Origin: a virus
Strand: one strand, 5' to 3'
IMG/VR virus record: IMGVR_UViG_3300001450_010582
Location: 1 to 25,868 of that record
DNA: 25,868 nt
The notes below the pieces were generated by a model. The model ran no database searches, was not told where the DNA came from, and saw only the letters and a list, made by a program, of their open reading frames with translations. Both the position numbers and the translations under genes were made by a program. How positions within the stretch are numbered: position 1 is the stretch's first letter; each line of letters begins with the position of its first letter. Below are positions 8,417-19,200 of this stretch, in pieces.

Positions 8417-9986
8417 TGTTTTTAAAAGGCTTACTAGGGGCATTAAGCTTTTAATTGAGCACATCTACACACCTGTAGCTCAGACGATGACTCTGCTTAC
8501 AGGCACGGGTGTCTCAACTGATAACTTAAAAAATGAAGATGGGACGTTTAGGATTACATTAAACTTTCCATACATTAGCCCCTTTGCGTCTAACGCATCG
8601 GCCAGCTTAGGCCGCTCAACAACTGCAACGTCGTTGTTTATCCTGCCTGCTCTTCAAGACCAGTTTACTTCAGATAGTGAAGAGATTGAAAACTATGAGC
8701 TTGTAGAGATTTCTGTCGGTCAAGACACTCGCTGCGAATCAGCCCACATTACAGGCTACCAGGGTCTTGCGGCAAGCTCACCAGAAGGCACTATTAACTA
8801 TGGTCTTCCTTCTTCTTTTTCTTTGCATATTAGCGGGTCTGATCTTTCAACTTCTCTTACCAATGAGTTTGATGACGAAGTATTTAAGCTTACGATCCCT
8901 GACCTTGCTTTAACTGATACATTTAGAACTGCTAATCCTTTTGTCCAGACAGGGATCAACGTTCAAATGCGCCATGACAAAGCGTACATTGCAGAGATTG
9001 TCCCAACACATGCAGGCAGAGGAATGTATTCTTTTACTGTCAGCATGAAGTTTAAAACAAAACTAAGGCAAAGAGATCGAGGCGCAGCAAGCGTTCAGAA
9101 TCTTCCGACGGCTCACAACGGAGCATTTACCCCTGCTGCACAAGCGCCTGTCTTACCCGCAAGCAACTCAACGATCTTAGCTGACGGGGCTTCCGGTGTT
9201 AATACTGCGTTTTCTCTGGTGGATACTTTTGTTCGTAACCGCCTTAAGGGCGGTTACAAACAAGATGGAAGTATTCACTACAGTGAATCTATTCTGACAG
9301 ATGCTGGCTATGAAGTAATAGCTGTGCCTTTGTTTGCGCCATTGCATGTTAAGCGGGACGTTCCTGGAGCGGGTGCTGATAACAATGATATTTACAATAG
9401 CTGGCAGACACTGCCTTATAGCTCAGCAGGTGCCTTTAATACTTTCGATCGCGTTCTTGTTCCTATCCACTACCCAATAGTAATTCATCATGTTCTTGCT
9501 GCTGTGAACTATTCCCCGTCAGAACCCGCCGGCTCAAGATTAAGGCCAACATCAACTACGTTTACTAACCAGGTTGGCGTTGGAATGATGACAGGAATTC
9601 GATCTGATCTTTATGCTATGCAGCAAGTAGCTACAGCAACATGGAATCCTGTGGGAGGAGCAGCGCCTATTACGGGCAATCGTTTCTTTACAGGCAACAC
9701 CCCTGGCTCAAGTTGGGATCTTGTAAGTGTTCCCTTAGTAGGTACTGGAGGATTAGGTTACACTCCTCAGGGCAAGCCGGTGTTTGTAGGCAGCGGAACA
9801 AATGTCACAGATGCCAGATCAAACATTGCTGGCGGAGCGTCGGCAACACAGGGTTTAGAACAAGCACTCGATATTCGCTGGAAAATATCTGATACTACGT
9901 TGCCTAGCGCCTGGGGTGCAGACGAAACAATCATCGGTTATCCCGGTCATTGGATCTACATCATTGGCAAGAAGCATTTAATCTAG
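8409..9986 (+). CDS. Unrecognised beta-rich virion-module protein (525 aa)
   Basis: This gene starts at GTG 8409, overlapping the previous stop by eight bases. No ATG is available near that point, and the N-terminal sequence (MPNVFKRLTRGIKLLIEHIYTP) is a plausible amphipathic helix. The remainder is rich in Ser/Thr/Gly/Asn with alternating hydrophobic residues, indicating a mostly beta protein of about three blocks: residues ~25-120, ~120-215 (ends in YSFTVSMKFKTKLRQRD) and ~290-525. A low-complexity Ala/Pro linker lies around 235-270. The end (YPGHWIYIIGKKHLI) is aromatic and strand-like. No enzymatic motif is seen. Length, position and composition fit a tail fibre or tail-knob subunit, but nothing in the sequence proves it. 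Confidence 0.6.
   Translation: MPNVFKRLTRGIKLLIEHIYTPVAQTMTLLTGTGVSTDNLKNEDGTFRITLNFPYISPFASNASASLGRSTTATSLFILPALQDQFTSDSEEIENYELVEISVGQDTRCESAHITGYQGLAASSPEGTINYGLPSSFSLHISGSDLSTSLTNEFDDEVFKLTIPDLALTDTFRTANPFVQTGINVQMRHDKAYIAEIVPTHAGRGMYSFTVSMKFKTKLRQRDRGAASVQNLPTAHNGAFTPAAQAPVLPASNSTILADGASGVNTAFSLVDTFVRNRLKGGYKQDGSIHYSESILTDAGYEVIAVPLFAPLHVKRDVPGAGADNNDIYNSWQTLPYSSAGAFNTFDRVLVPIHYPIVIHHVLAAVNYSPSEPAGSRLRPTSTTFTNQVGVGMMTGIRSDLYAMQQVATATWNPVGGAAPITGNRFFTGNTPGSSWDLVSVPLVGTGGLGYTPQGKPVFVGSGTNVTDARSNIAGGASATQGLEQALDIRWKISDTTLPSAWGADETIIGYPGHWIYIIGKKHLI
9235..9257. repeat. In-frame GTAACCGCC/GGCGGTTAC hairpin
   Basis: Perfect 9-bp arms GTAACCGCC and GGCGGTTAC with loop TTAAG, read in frame as RNRLKGGY. 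The CCTTAAGG core matches the hairpins at 1057 and 15153. Confidence 0.65.
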
Positions 9987-9994
9987 GAGAAGAG

Positions 9995-10822
9995 ATGTCA
10001 AAGTTTGGAAAAGTCATTCAGGGTATGGGAGATGCCGCTCGAATCGCTGGGATTCCCGGAAAAATTGTCGGAGGTGTTGTAAACACTGGTCTTGACAAAC
10101 TCCGAGGTGGGCGACCTACCAGTAAATCAATGAAGCAAGACCAAGGAACGGGCATTCGCTCTAGTGCTGCTCAAAATGCTTTGTCCAATAAAGGTTACGA
10201 TACTCGAGACCAGATGCGTCTTGAAGAGCTTGGGCTTTTAGGTGATCAGGTTTCTTTAGACGAGCAAGGCATTCAAGATTTTATTGGTCGTCAAGACGAT
10301 GACCGAGCCTTGCGCAAGTTTACCGCTGGTCGTGCTCTATCTAATATGATGCCAGGCTCAAGCTTGAACTCTAGCGGCGCATGGCTCCAAGCAGTAAACC
10401 AAGGCTCAATGGATGTTGCTGCTGCTGAGATGCAGCAGCGGCAACAGGCAGACCGCGAGCTTCGGGGTCTTCGTGATCAAGCAGCAGAGCGCAAAGTCGG
10501 CCTTGTGCGCAGGCGTGGCGAGTTAGGAACAAGAGAAACCGATAAAGGGCCTGCTTACGCTAAGGCTCAAGGTATGATTCAAAACGCTATCACTGAAAAC
10601 TCTAATGTGTGGGGCGGCTTGCGCGGTGATAATACGAAGCAGATGTTTATTGAGGCTTCGACTATTATTAATCAGATCAGGCAAGAAAGCCCTGACGCCG
10701 CAGATGCTTTGGTTGCTGAGTATTTAACACCGGGCGGCAAAGGTTATACTCAAATTAGAAACCTTGAGGGCATTGATCAAAACCTTGGCCCTGCTGCTTA
10801 TGCTGGCACCGCAACTGTTTAG
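9995..10822 (+). CDS. Putative internal virion/DNA-ejection protein (275 aa)
   Basis: The ATG at 9995 is preferred because AGGAGA lies five bases upstream; a TTG at 9950 would overlap the previous gene by 37 bases without a ribosome site. The protein starts with an amphipathic Gly-rich stretch (KVIQGMGDAARIAGIPGKIVGGVV). It continues as a charged helical protein with an Arg/Gln/Glu-rich coiled-coil-like centre (residues ~140-180, AAAEMQQRQQADRELRGLRDQ). It is the first of three consecutive, progressively larger helical proteins located after the tail genes. This is the layout of podophage ejection proteins (T7 gp14-15-16, P22 gp7-20-16), which leave the capsid before DNA and form a channel through the cell envelope. 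The role is inferred from context; I do not recognise the family. Confidence 0.6.
   Translation: MSKFGKVIQGMGDAARIAGIPGKIVGGVVNTGLDKLRGGRPTSKSMKQDQGTGIRSSAAQNALSNKGYDTRDQMRLEELGLLGDQVSLDEQGIQDFIGRQDDDRALRKFTAGRALSNMMPGSSLNSSGAWLQAVNQGSMDVAAAEMQQRQQADRELRGLRDQAAERKVGLVRRRGELGTRETDKGPAYAKAQGMIQNAITENSNVWGGLRGDNTKQMFIEASTIINQIRQESPDAADALVAEYLTPGGKGYTQIRNLEGIDQNLGPAAYAGTATV
10415..10445. repeat. In-frame 13-bp hairpin in the small ejection-protein gene
   Basis: GTTGCTGCTGCTG pairs with CAGCAGCGGCAAC across loop AGATG, 13 pairs with a single position that is a U-G wobble in RNA. It is read as VAAAEMQQRQQ, so it could simply come from Ala codons facing Gln codons. It lacks the C/G-run core of the other hairpins. 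Confidence 0.4.
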
Positions 10823-10830
10823 GAATAATC

Positions 10831-13218
10831 ATGGCTAGAATTATCCAACCTCAGTCTGTTTACAATCGCTCTGTCGATGTTAAACAGGCTCGACCAAAAT
10901 CAATGTACGACTACAATCCTTTTGAGGAACTAATTACTCCTCAAGGAGCGATGGCAGCAGTAGATATTGTTGGCAAGGTTGGTGGAACTGTTGCTGACGC
11001 TGTTGATCATCACTCGCGAACGCGCGCAGCAGAAGCCAGAGCAGATGAAGTTGTTAAAAAGAGCAAAGCAAGAGCAGAAGCTAAAGCGCTACAAGAACAA
11101 ATGAAATCCCTTGGGGCGCAAGGCAGGCTTACTCCCGAGATGGCTAGACAAATGCAGTCTAAGATCTCCGGCTTTGAAAAGAAGGAAGAACTAGAGCGCG
11201 CAGGTGCCATGGCAGAACAAAGCTACGCTACTGGCATGAGCAGACTTGCTGGCGCTAAAGACTACGCAGGCCAGCAAAGTGCGTTAGCCGACATGAGCGC
11301 TGCTTATGACCGACCAGGATCAGGTAGTCTTTGGAATCGCTTTTCTGGCGGAGCAGAAGACACAATCACTAAGCAGTTTGAGCGGGTGCGGCCTCCGCTT
11401 TATGCGGACCCGCAAAGCAAGCTAGATGCTAGAGGTGGTGCGGGTTCAGGCAAAGCAAATCGACGAGTCGGTGAGGGCTATGAACAAAGAAAAGGGCAGA
11501 TTGATAACTCTCAAGGCGTTCAAGACATATTAAAAGCCGGTCGCCTTGCCACTGGGCTTGATAGCGACCCAGGGCTAATGGGTGCCCTGCCAGCGGCTTT
11601 AAAAGGCGCAGACAAATCTAACGGACTGTATTCAAGATCAATTGCAGAGGATCTTGTTAGAGCAGGTAACGGCCAGCTTGAAATGGGAGCAGAAGTTCCT
11701 GTTGGCGCAAAAGGCAATCCATTTAGCGCGCCAATGTTTACGCTGCGTACCCCCTTAACTGCTAGACAAAGACAGGAAAGCGTAACCGCTGAAGGGGAAA
11801 CTATCCAGGGAGCACTTGAGTCGTTCCATAGAGACAACAGCGAAAAGGCTCGAAGGCTCATTGAGCTTGCTATGAGTCCTCGAATTAAAAGCGCTTTTGA
11901 AACTGTTCGCATTGGTGAGGCTGCTCATAATAGTCTCTGGGACCAAGAGCGCTTCGGCGCTTATGGTGACGACTTTAGCCGGAACCTGCAAGGCTGGAAT
12001 GTTCTCAGGAATCTTACGCCTTTTTCTGCTGAGCAAATTTTAAATGCTCGAAACCAATCAGAGTTAATGCAGCCTGGCCATTCAGGGCATGGACCTAGAG
12101 TAAACCTAGAGCTTACCAAGGGCGACCGTCCCTCGATGGAACAACTCCAAAAGTTAAAAGACGAAAGAATGCAGGGTCAGGCAGCTAGTGAGCTTGATAA
12201 ATTAAAAGCGGCAGAAGCAGCAGGCTTTAAAACTCCGCCAAGTTTGTCTGGCGCAAGACCTCAAATGTTTATTGATAGAGAAACGGGTCAGGCAACAACT
12301 CAGGACCCAAGAAGGCCTTCAGCTTATCGTGAAGGCGGAAGTTCTTTTGACGATATTATTAAAAGAAACCTTCCTGAAAACCTAAGGCAGCAGCCTTCTT
12401 CTGGGTTAGTTTCTTATGATATTGGCGGAGGTCGCACCTTACAGCTAACTGCCAAGCAGGCTGCTGAGTTAGATACAGACATGGCAGAGCCAATGACAAA
12501 GGAAGATGAAACCTTTGTTGATCAACAGGCTAAAGCCATGGGTATTAACGCTGCAACAGGCGAATCAATGCCAAACATTAATGAAGACATTCCTTCATCT
12601 AGCCGTAAGTATCGGTCACGAGCGAGAGGCCGTACAAAAAAACAAACTAAAGAACTTCGCAAAACCCTTGGTCAGTATCCAAAGTATTCTCCTCAATCAA
12701 TCGTAACGGGATTAAACCAGCCAAGCACTGAGCAGGTTTTAAAGATACGAGAAAAAGCAATGCAAGTTGCAACCCAGCAAGGTGTTGAGCCTGCTTTGTT
12801 TGATGCTCTTATTAGAAGAGAAAGCGGATACCATCCTCTTGCTGTCTCTCCTAATAACGCAATTGGTTTAACTCAGGTTACTCCGCCTGCTTTTCATGAT
12901 CTCGGTGGATCAGCCGAAGAGTTTGCTAATCTTTTTGATGAAGATATGTCGCTTGAAGCTGGGGCTATGTATTTAAAGTGGGTTGAAAACACCCTAAGAA
13001 AATCAGGCTTTATAAAAAAGAACGACCCCAGAAAAATCCAAAAGATTTTAGCAGGTTACAATGCTGGTGTTGGAGAAACTCAAAGGTTAGGAATTGTTGG
13101 TGTGCTTAGCCCAACAAGGGAAGCTAACGGAAGAATAGGCGAAACGCATAAGTATGTTAAAGAGATTATGATAATGATGGCTAAAGCCAAAAGAAATGCG
13201 GTAGCCGAAAGGCGCTAG
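10831..13218 (+). CDS. Internal virion protein with C-terminal SLT lytic transglycosylase domain
   Basis: A 795-residue protein, probably carried in the virion and used to open peptidoglycan locally so that ejection proteins and DNA can cross. The first ~650 residues are helical, Ala/Glu/Gln/Lys-rich and without an enzyme motif. The last ~140 residues are a soluble-lytic-transglycosylase/goose-lysozyme-like domain. IRRESGYHPLAV contains the catalytic Glu at residue 664, AIGLTQVTPPAF corresponds to the GLMQ block, AGYNAGVG lies at 741-748, and ETHKYVKEI is the usual closing motif. The reaction is non-hydrolytic cleavage of MurNAc-GlcNAc bonds to 1,6-anhydroMurNAc. In T7 gp16 the same domain is at the N-terminus; here it is at the C-terminus. 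The start has an AGGAA site and lies eight bases after the previous stop. Confidence 0.85.
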   Translation: MARIIQPQSVYNRSVDVKQARPKSMYDYNPFEELITPQGAMAAVDIVGKVGGTVADAVDHHSRTRAAEARADEVVKKSKARAEAKALQEQMKSLGAQGRLTPEMARQMQSKISGFEKKEELERAGAMAEQSYATGMSRLAGAKDYAGQQSALADMSAAYDRPGSGSLWNRFSGGAEDTITKQFERVRPPLYADPQSKLDARGGAGSGKANRRVGEGYEQRKGQIDNSQGVQDILKAGRLATGLDSDPGLMGALPAALKGADKSNGLYSRSIAEDLVRAGNGQLEMGAEVPVGAKGNPFSAPMFTLRTPLTARQRQESVTAEGETIQGALESFHRDNSEKARRLIELAMSPRIKSAFETVRIGEAAHNSLWDQERFGAYGDDFSRNLQGWNVLRNLTPFSAEQILNARNQSELMQPGHSGHGPRVNLELTKGDRPSMEQLQKLKDERMQGQAASELDKLKAAEAAGFKTPPSLSGARPQMFIDRETGQATTQDPRRPSAYREGGSSFDDIIKRNLPENLRQQPSSGLVSYDIGGGRTLQLTAKQAAELDTDMAEPMTKEDETFVDQQAKAMGINAATGESMPNINEDIPSSSRKYRSRARGRTKKQTKELRKTLGQYPKYSPQSIVTGLNQPSTEQVLKIREKAMQVATQQGVEPALFDALIRRESGYHPLAVSPNNAIGLTQVTPPAFHDLGGSAEEFANLFDEDMSLEAGAMYLKWVENTLRKSGFIKKNDPRKIQKILAGYNAGVGETQRLGIVGVLSPTREANGRIGETHKYVKEIMIMMAKAKRNAVAERR

Positions 13219-13227
13219 GAGTAATCC

Positions 13228-16200
13228 GTGGTTAAGGTTCCTTCTCCAGATTTTGTTGATCCCTACGAAGTACAAGAAGAAGAGCGATCTAGAATCGCAG
13301 GCAGGCCAACTCGCATTGAGGGTTTGCCGGATACACTTCCAGAAGAAACAGCGCCTGAAAAAGTTACTCAAGCCCAAGCTCAAGTTAATGAATGGGATCA
13401 AGTTGAAAACACTCAGCCGGAACCTGCTCCTGAACCAGTAGATTATAGCTGGGCTAGAAAATTTGGCAGCGGTGTTCCTGGTTTCATCTATGGTGCAGGA
13501 ACAGGACTAGCACACGGCGCTCAAGCTCTTGGCGTTCTACCTACCGGTGGAAATATTGATCTTTATTTCAATTATTTTACTGATGATAACTTCTACCAAA
13601 AACTTAATAGCGCTCCTTCTCGTAAAACTTTCCTTGAGCTTCTTGCTTACAATAAGGGCAGAGGATTTGCAGAAGAAGTAGATAAGCAAGACAAAGATTT
13701 TGCTAAAGCTGTAACCGCTCGACCTCCTCAAAACTTACTTGAGTATGGATACCCAGGAACAACTTTTCACCGAGAGCTTCCGGGGCAGGACGAAGAGAAG
13801 ACTTTTCTTACTGAGGCACTTGGTCTTTATATTGATGAGGGTTTTAAAAATTCCCCTCTTTATAAAGCTAGCCCTGTTTATTGGGACACCCTTGAAGCTG
13901 AGGGAAATCCTGAGTTCGACCAGATGGTTAGTCTTTATGACGAATCATACGAGCTAAAACGAAGAACAGAATACCCAGAGTACAATACAGTATTTGAGGG
14001 CTACCAGGGTTTTGTCGATCATTCTATTCAGCTTGCCCAGCAAGATGCTGGATGGTGGCAAGGGGTAAAGCAGGACTTTACCATGATGGGCGCTGGCACT
14101 TGGGAGTTCCTGTTAACGGGATCAGGCTTTGGCGAAGACAAGGTTAATGAAACTCCATGGGAATCATCTAAGAAGATGGGTGCCCACTTAACTGGTGGGC
14201 TACTTGGCGCTGTCCTTGCAGCAGTAGAACCTGACAGAGGTGGTGCTGTTTTTCCTGAAGGCATGCCTTTAATCGGCGGAGCTAGAATGCCTGCCGGCTT
14301 TAGAAAGCCAATGATTATTCTTGGGCTTGCAGGTCCTAAGATCATGAACATTGTTCGGGGCAAAATATCTAAAGCTCAAGCAAAGCGCGTCGCTGAGTTT
14401 AGAAAAAAAGATCCTGCGTTTGATGCAATGCTAAGGAAGTTTGAAATGGGAGAGGCTGCTTATCCTAAAGCCTCTCAGCTTCCTCCTCAGGTCCGCTACG
14501 GAAAAGCGCTTAATAAACTAGACCAAGCAACGGGTATCCCTAGTCAGATAGGCAGGGCTCTAGAAGCTCCAATTACAAAAGCAGTTAAGATTGGTGACGA
14601 TGGGATCGCTCGGCCTCGACTGCCAATGCGGACAAATAAGAAAGTCCTAAAGGGAAAGAAGGAACCTTCTTTTGGTGAGCCTGTTCCTGGTGCTCCAAGG
14701 CAAATGCAATGGGGAGACTTAACTAGTTCTTTATTGCATGGTGCTGGGATGTGGGTTTGGACCGGTGCACCTGAGCTTGGTTTTCTTAATCCTGGTTTGC
14801 GGCTAGCTCATTCCGCTTTGCAGAATAACAATTTTTACAACGGCGCTCTTAATAAGATGCGCGCAAAGTTTCAAAGATCCTGGGAGAATACAACAGAGGA
14901 CACTCCTACCGCTGATCGCATGTCGTTCTTCCACCACAAAATTCAAGACATGGCTCGAGAGACCCGAGGCGCTGAGTTTGTTAGCCAAGCTAAGCAACAA
15001 GCTAAAGACGGCACACCTCCTGAGTGGACTCCCATGCCAGACGTTGAATACCTAGCCCAGGAAAGGCCTGGTGAGGTTGTAATGGGTGGAGTCTTTGATC
15101 CTCAAAGGCAACCAGAGGCACGCACTTTGACTCCCCGGATTGTTGCGGTAAAGGGTCCCCCCCTTAAGGGGGGGGACCCAGTTACCCCAGCAGAAGTGCC
15201 AACACAAAGACAGGCACAACCACAAAAAAGATTTACCCTTGAGCAGCTAAGAGAAAAGGCTGACCTTGATTTCCCTCTTTATGATTTCCCTGAGTCTACG
15301 CAAAGGCGGCCTGGGTTTGGCGAGCCTATTAATGCTGGAACCGCAGCCCCTGAAAGACCGCCTGCTTACTCTGTCCAGTTAGGCCAGGGCGGTTATGATG
15401 TTGTAAACGTCATGAGCAAAACTACTGCTCAAGGCATCGAAAACGCCCGCATGATTCCTGCGATGAAGCAGGCAGCGCAAAGCTACATTAAAGACATGCA
15501 AGACGGCATTGCCTTGCTGAAGAAGGCTATTGCCAAAGACAAGGTTGAAGCTCCTGGGCGCAAGGGGACCTGGGCAAAAGCAAACAAACGTCGCCGCCAA
15601 GAGATTGCTTATTTAGAAAGCAGCATCAATGCGATTGAAACTGCTGTCCGGGAAATTAGCGAGACCCTTGGGCGTGAAGCGGAAACATCATCTGGATTGC
15701 AGCAGCTTTTTGCTGAAACAAAGTTTGCCTCTAGGGGCACCAAAGAATCTATTAATAAATCTATCGAGCAAGCCGCTCCTATTGCAGATCAAAGCGGTGT
15801 AGCTGGTGTCGAAGTCTTTGCGTTTAAAGATCTAATCTGGGAATCCGCTCGAGATATTCTCGAGGCAGAGAACGAAGCGCTTCTTACTCGCCAGGCTTCT
15901 GTCCTCAAAAAGCTCGAGGTTGCCCACGGCAGGCGCGCTGTAGCCAACGCCCTAAACGAGAGCCGGAAAGAAGGCACAGCCGATCTGACGCCCGATGGGA
16001 CCATCATTGAAGGCACTCCCCTTGCCCGACTTGTGCAGGAGGGGGCGCCAGTAAGGCGCACCCGGCCGCAAGGTGATTACGCCAGGCAAGACAAAAGAGG
16101 AGCGCCTGATCCCTCAGAGTGGACGCTTGATCGAGATGGTCGGCCTATTAAGGAAGACACTTACTATGCCTGGGAAACACTAGCTGAAGAAGTTCCTGTA

Positions 16201-19200
16201 TCCGAAGGGGCGGTATGGCTTTTAGATTCTAAAGGCCGGCCTATCCTGCGTGAAAGCATGGATGTCACCAAAGGAAACCCGGACGCATTAAGCACTCCTG
16301 ATTTTTTGGCTAAGCTTGACGAAGGAAAAATGAGGCCAAAGAGAAATGTCGCTCCTGGTCCAAGGTCTCAACGAGCCAAAGAGATAGATACATTTTTTGA
16401 TGAATCAAAATCTGCGCTCGAGGAGCTGAGCTTTCAGGACCTAGCAAAAAAAGCAGGCGAGCTTGGGTTGCTTGTAAAGAAACCAAAGAAAAAAACCTTA
16501 GTTGAATGGAAAGGCACTGCTCGAGCAACTGAGCCACAGTTAACTATAGACCCTAAGACCGGGCAGTTTATTAAACGCTCAAAAGTTACAAGCGCTCAGG
16601 ATGTTGCAGTCTATGAGATTGGTAACGAGTCTTTTACTATTGATGCAGCAGGCCGGGCTAAGCTTATTGATAAGATCGCTCGGCTCGAGGCTTCAGAGAA
16701 AGCGTTTGCTCCAGAGGTTATTCCAGAAACTGCTGCTGCAAAAACAGCACCTAAAGAATTTAATTCTTTTAATACACTAGAGGCATTTAACAAAAGAAAA
16801 GAAGAAGGGTTTTATAAGGGCGATGGGGCTGCCAGCAAACAATACAAAGACTGGACCCGTGTTATTGATCAAGAAGGTTTGTTATGGGATGTTGAAAAAG
16901 GCAACTGGTACAAACCAAAAGAGGCTCTCGCTCTAGAGTCAGCGGCTCAAAAAAGAGCAAATGAACAGGGCTTAGCAAAAGAACGGGCAACTATTAAAGC
17001 AGAGCAAAGCGTAGCTCGTGCCGAACAGGGCTTATCTTTTGCCAAACAAAAAGCTGCTAACATTTTAGATGAGGTTAATAAGCGCTCACAACAACAGCAG
17101 GAATACTTAGGAAGGCCAAGGTCAACGAGAGCTAAAGCTGTTATTGCCCGCACTCGGACTGCAAACAAAGAGCGAGACTATGCAGCAAGTGAGCAAGCTA
17201 AAGCTAAAGACCTTGTTAATAAAGCAGAGCAAAGACTTAAAGCTGCCAAAGAAAACCTACGCAAAGAGCAGCAGCAACCTGTTGCGACTGAGCCACGCAA
17301 AGCTGAAGCAACAACCCAGCGCGCTGGGATACCAGAAGATCCAAAACAAACATTTAAAAACAAAGCCGAGGCAGATCGCTTAGCGCGAGAACAAAAAGCT
17401 GAAGATGCGGCAGTCGCTGAAACAGGTGGCCCAGCAAAACAAACAGCTAAGCAGGTTTATTATAAAACGCAGTTTGATTTACTGACTAACCGATCACTAA
17501 GAGGCGAGCAGGTTGGCCTTGATATGTACAACCTAATGCGTGGCCTCGCCAAAGAGCCTGACATTCAGCGAGCTAAGACCGGTGAGTTTACTGGTGTTCC
17601 GTTTGATGCCAAGCAGGGCACAACAAAACTAAAAATGTTTAAGTCTGCCCTTAGCTATATGCCTGAGGGCCTAGGCACTAAGGGAAAAACAACAGATCCA
17701 ACTCGCTATCCCAATGCTCGAGCAGAGGTTGAAGCATACATTAAAGGCGAGATGCCTAGAGATCTCTTAGCTAAAGAGAAGCGAACAGTAGATCGTTTTG
17801 GTGAGCAACTAAACAAAGACATTAACAGAATTGATGAAGCTTTTATTGAGGGCAAGATTACCCCTGATGAGCGCGTGTCTTCTTTGGCTGATCTTTTAAA
17901 GCAACTTGATGAAGATATTATGGAAGGTCTTCGCGAGGTTTCGGATGAGTACTTAGGAGATAAGAACAGAGCCGAGCCCGCACTTGAAGGGTTTAAAAGA
18001 AGAGACACCTCAAGGAAAAAGCCTAGGTTTGCTAGGTCTGTTGTTGGTCGCTATGCTCTCCGGCGCGCTGAATCAAAAATGCAACCACCGCCGAAAGGCA
18101 TGAGCGTTGTTGAGGCTAAGGGAGTTAAAAGCCTTCCAGGTATTACAACCAAGAAGCGAGGCCCAGGGATAGCTCGCAGGCTTCATGCAAAAGAGGTTAT
18201 ACCTCTTTTAGAAAGCGCCCGCCTTTCTTTGGAGAATGCTCAAACACAAAATGTTTCTATTCCTCGGACCAGGGAATACATTTTAACAAAAGAAGTTAAT
18301 AAAATTCTTGAGGGCCGAGAAGCTACGAGTGGGTCAAATCAATTTAAACAAATGGTAGCTCAAGCAAGAGATGCATACGGCAAGAACCAGCCTTTAACTC
18401 AGCTACTAGAGCGCGCTTATGAATCAAGCATGAGTATGCCAGAAAAGTTTGTATTTGAACGAGTGATTAGATCTTTAGAGGCAGACACTGGGAAGATTTA
18501 CCAAGGTATTCAGCGGGTCTTTCATAATAAGAAAACCCTAAAGGCCGAGCTTGCTCGGGCTAATGAAGTAAAGCCTGATGTCCCCGCAATGGAAGTAGAT
18601 ATTACTTCAACTCAAAAGGGCAGCCCGCTAAAAGAAAGCAAGCCTCCTACTGTTGGGTTTAGGCAGGACTTCCCAAGCATTGGTGACGTGCCTATGCCGC
18701 AGTGGCTTAAGAGTGAACTGCAAAGAACGCGATTAAAGTTTGAAGATAAAGCAGGCATGTCTCCTGCTCAGAGCAACGCTTTCCTTGCTTCAATTATGGA
18801 CGCTTTCAGCGATGGGATCTCGCTGTTAGCGAGCCCCACCGCTAAGAAGTACGCAGCAGAAGGAGCGATACGGGCTATTGAGCAACAGCTAGGAAGGCCA
18901 CTAAACAAAGCTGAGAACGCAAGGCTAACCAAAGCTTTTAATGATTACCTTCAGCAGTTTGATCGCCCCTTTGAAGGGCGATCTTCCCTTGCTGAGTATG
19001 CTGATGCGCCTGACTACTCTAGCCCTGCTGCTTTGGCTCGGTCTGTGATCAGAAAAATACCCAGCAACTTTTTAATCAAAGGAAAAGACGGAGCGGTTTT
19101 AGCTACTGTTAACCCTGGAAAGATTTTCTTTAATGAGTTGTCTTCCCTGAGAAAGCGAGATGCTAAAGGTAAAGCAAACAAAGACCTGAAGAAGATCCAG

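Noticed and set aside
9950-10822. TTG 9950 as start of the 275-residue ejection-type gene
   Set aside because: It overlaps the previous gene by 37 bases without a ribosome site, while ATG 9995 has AGGAGA at good spacing.
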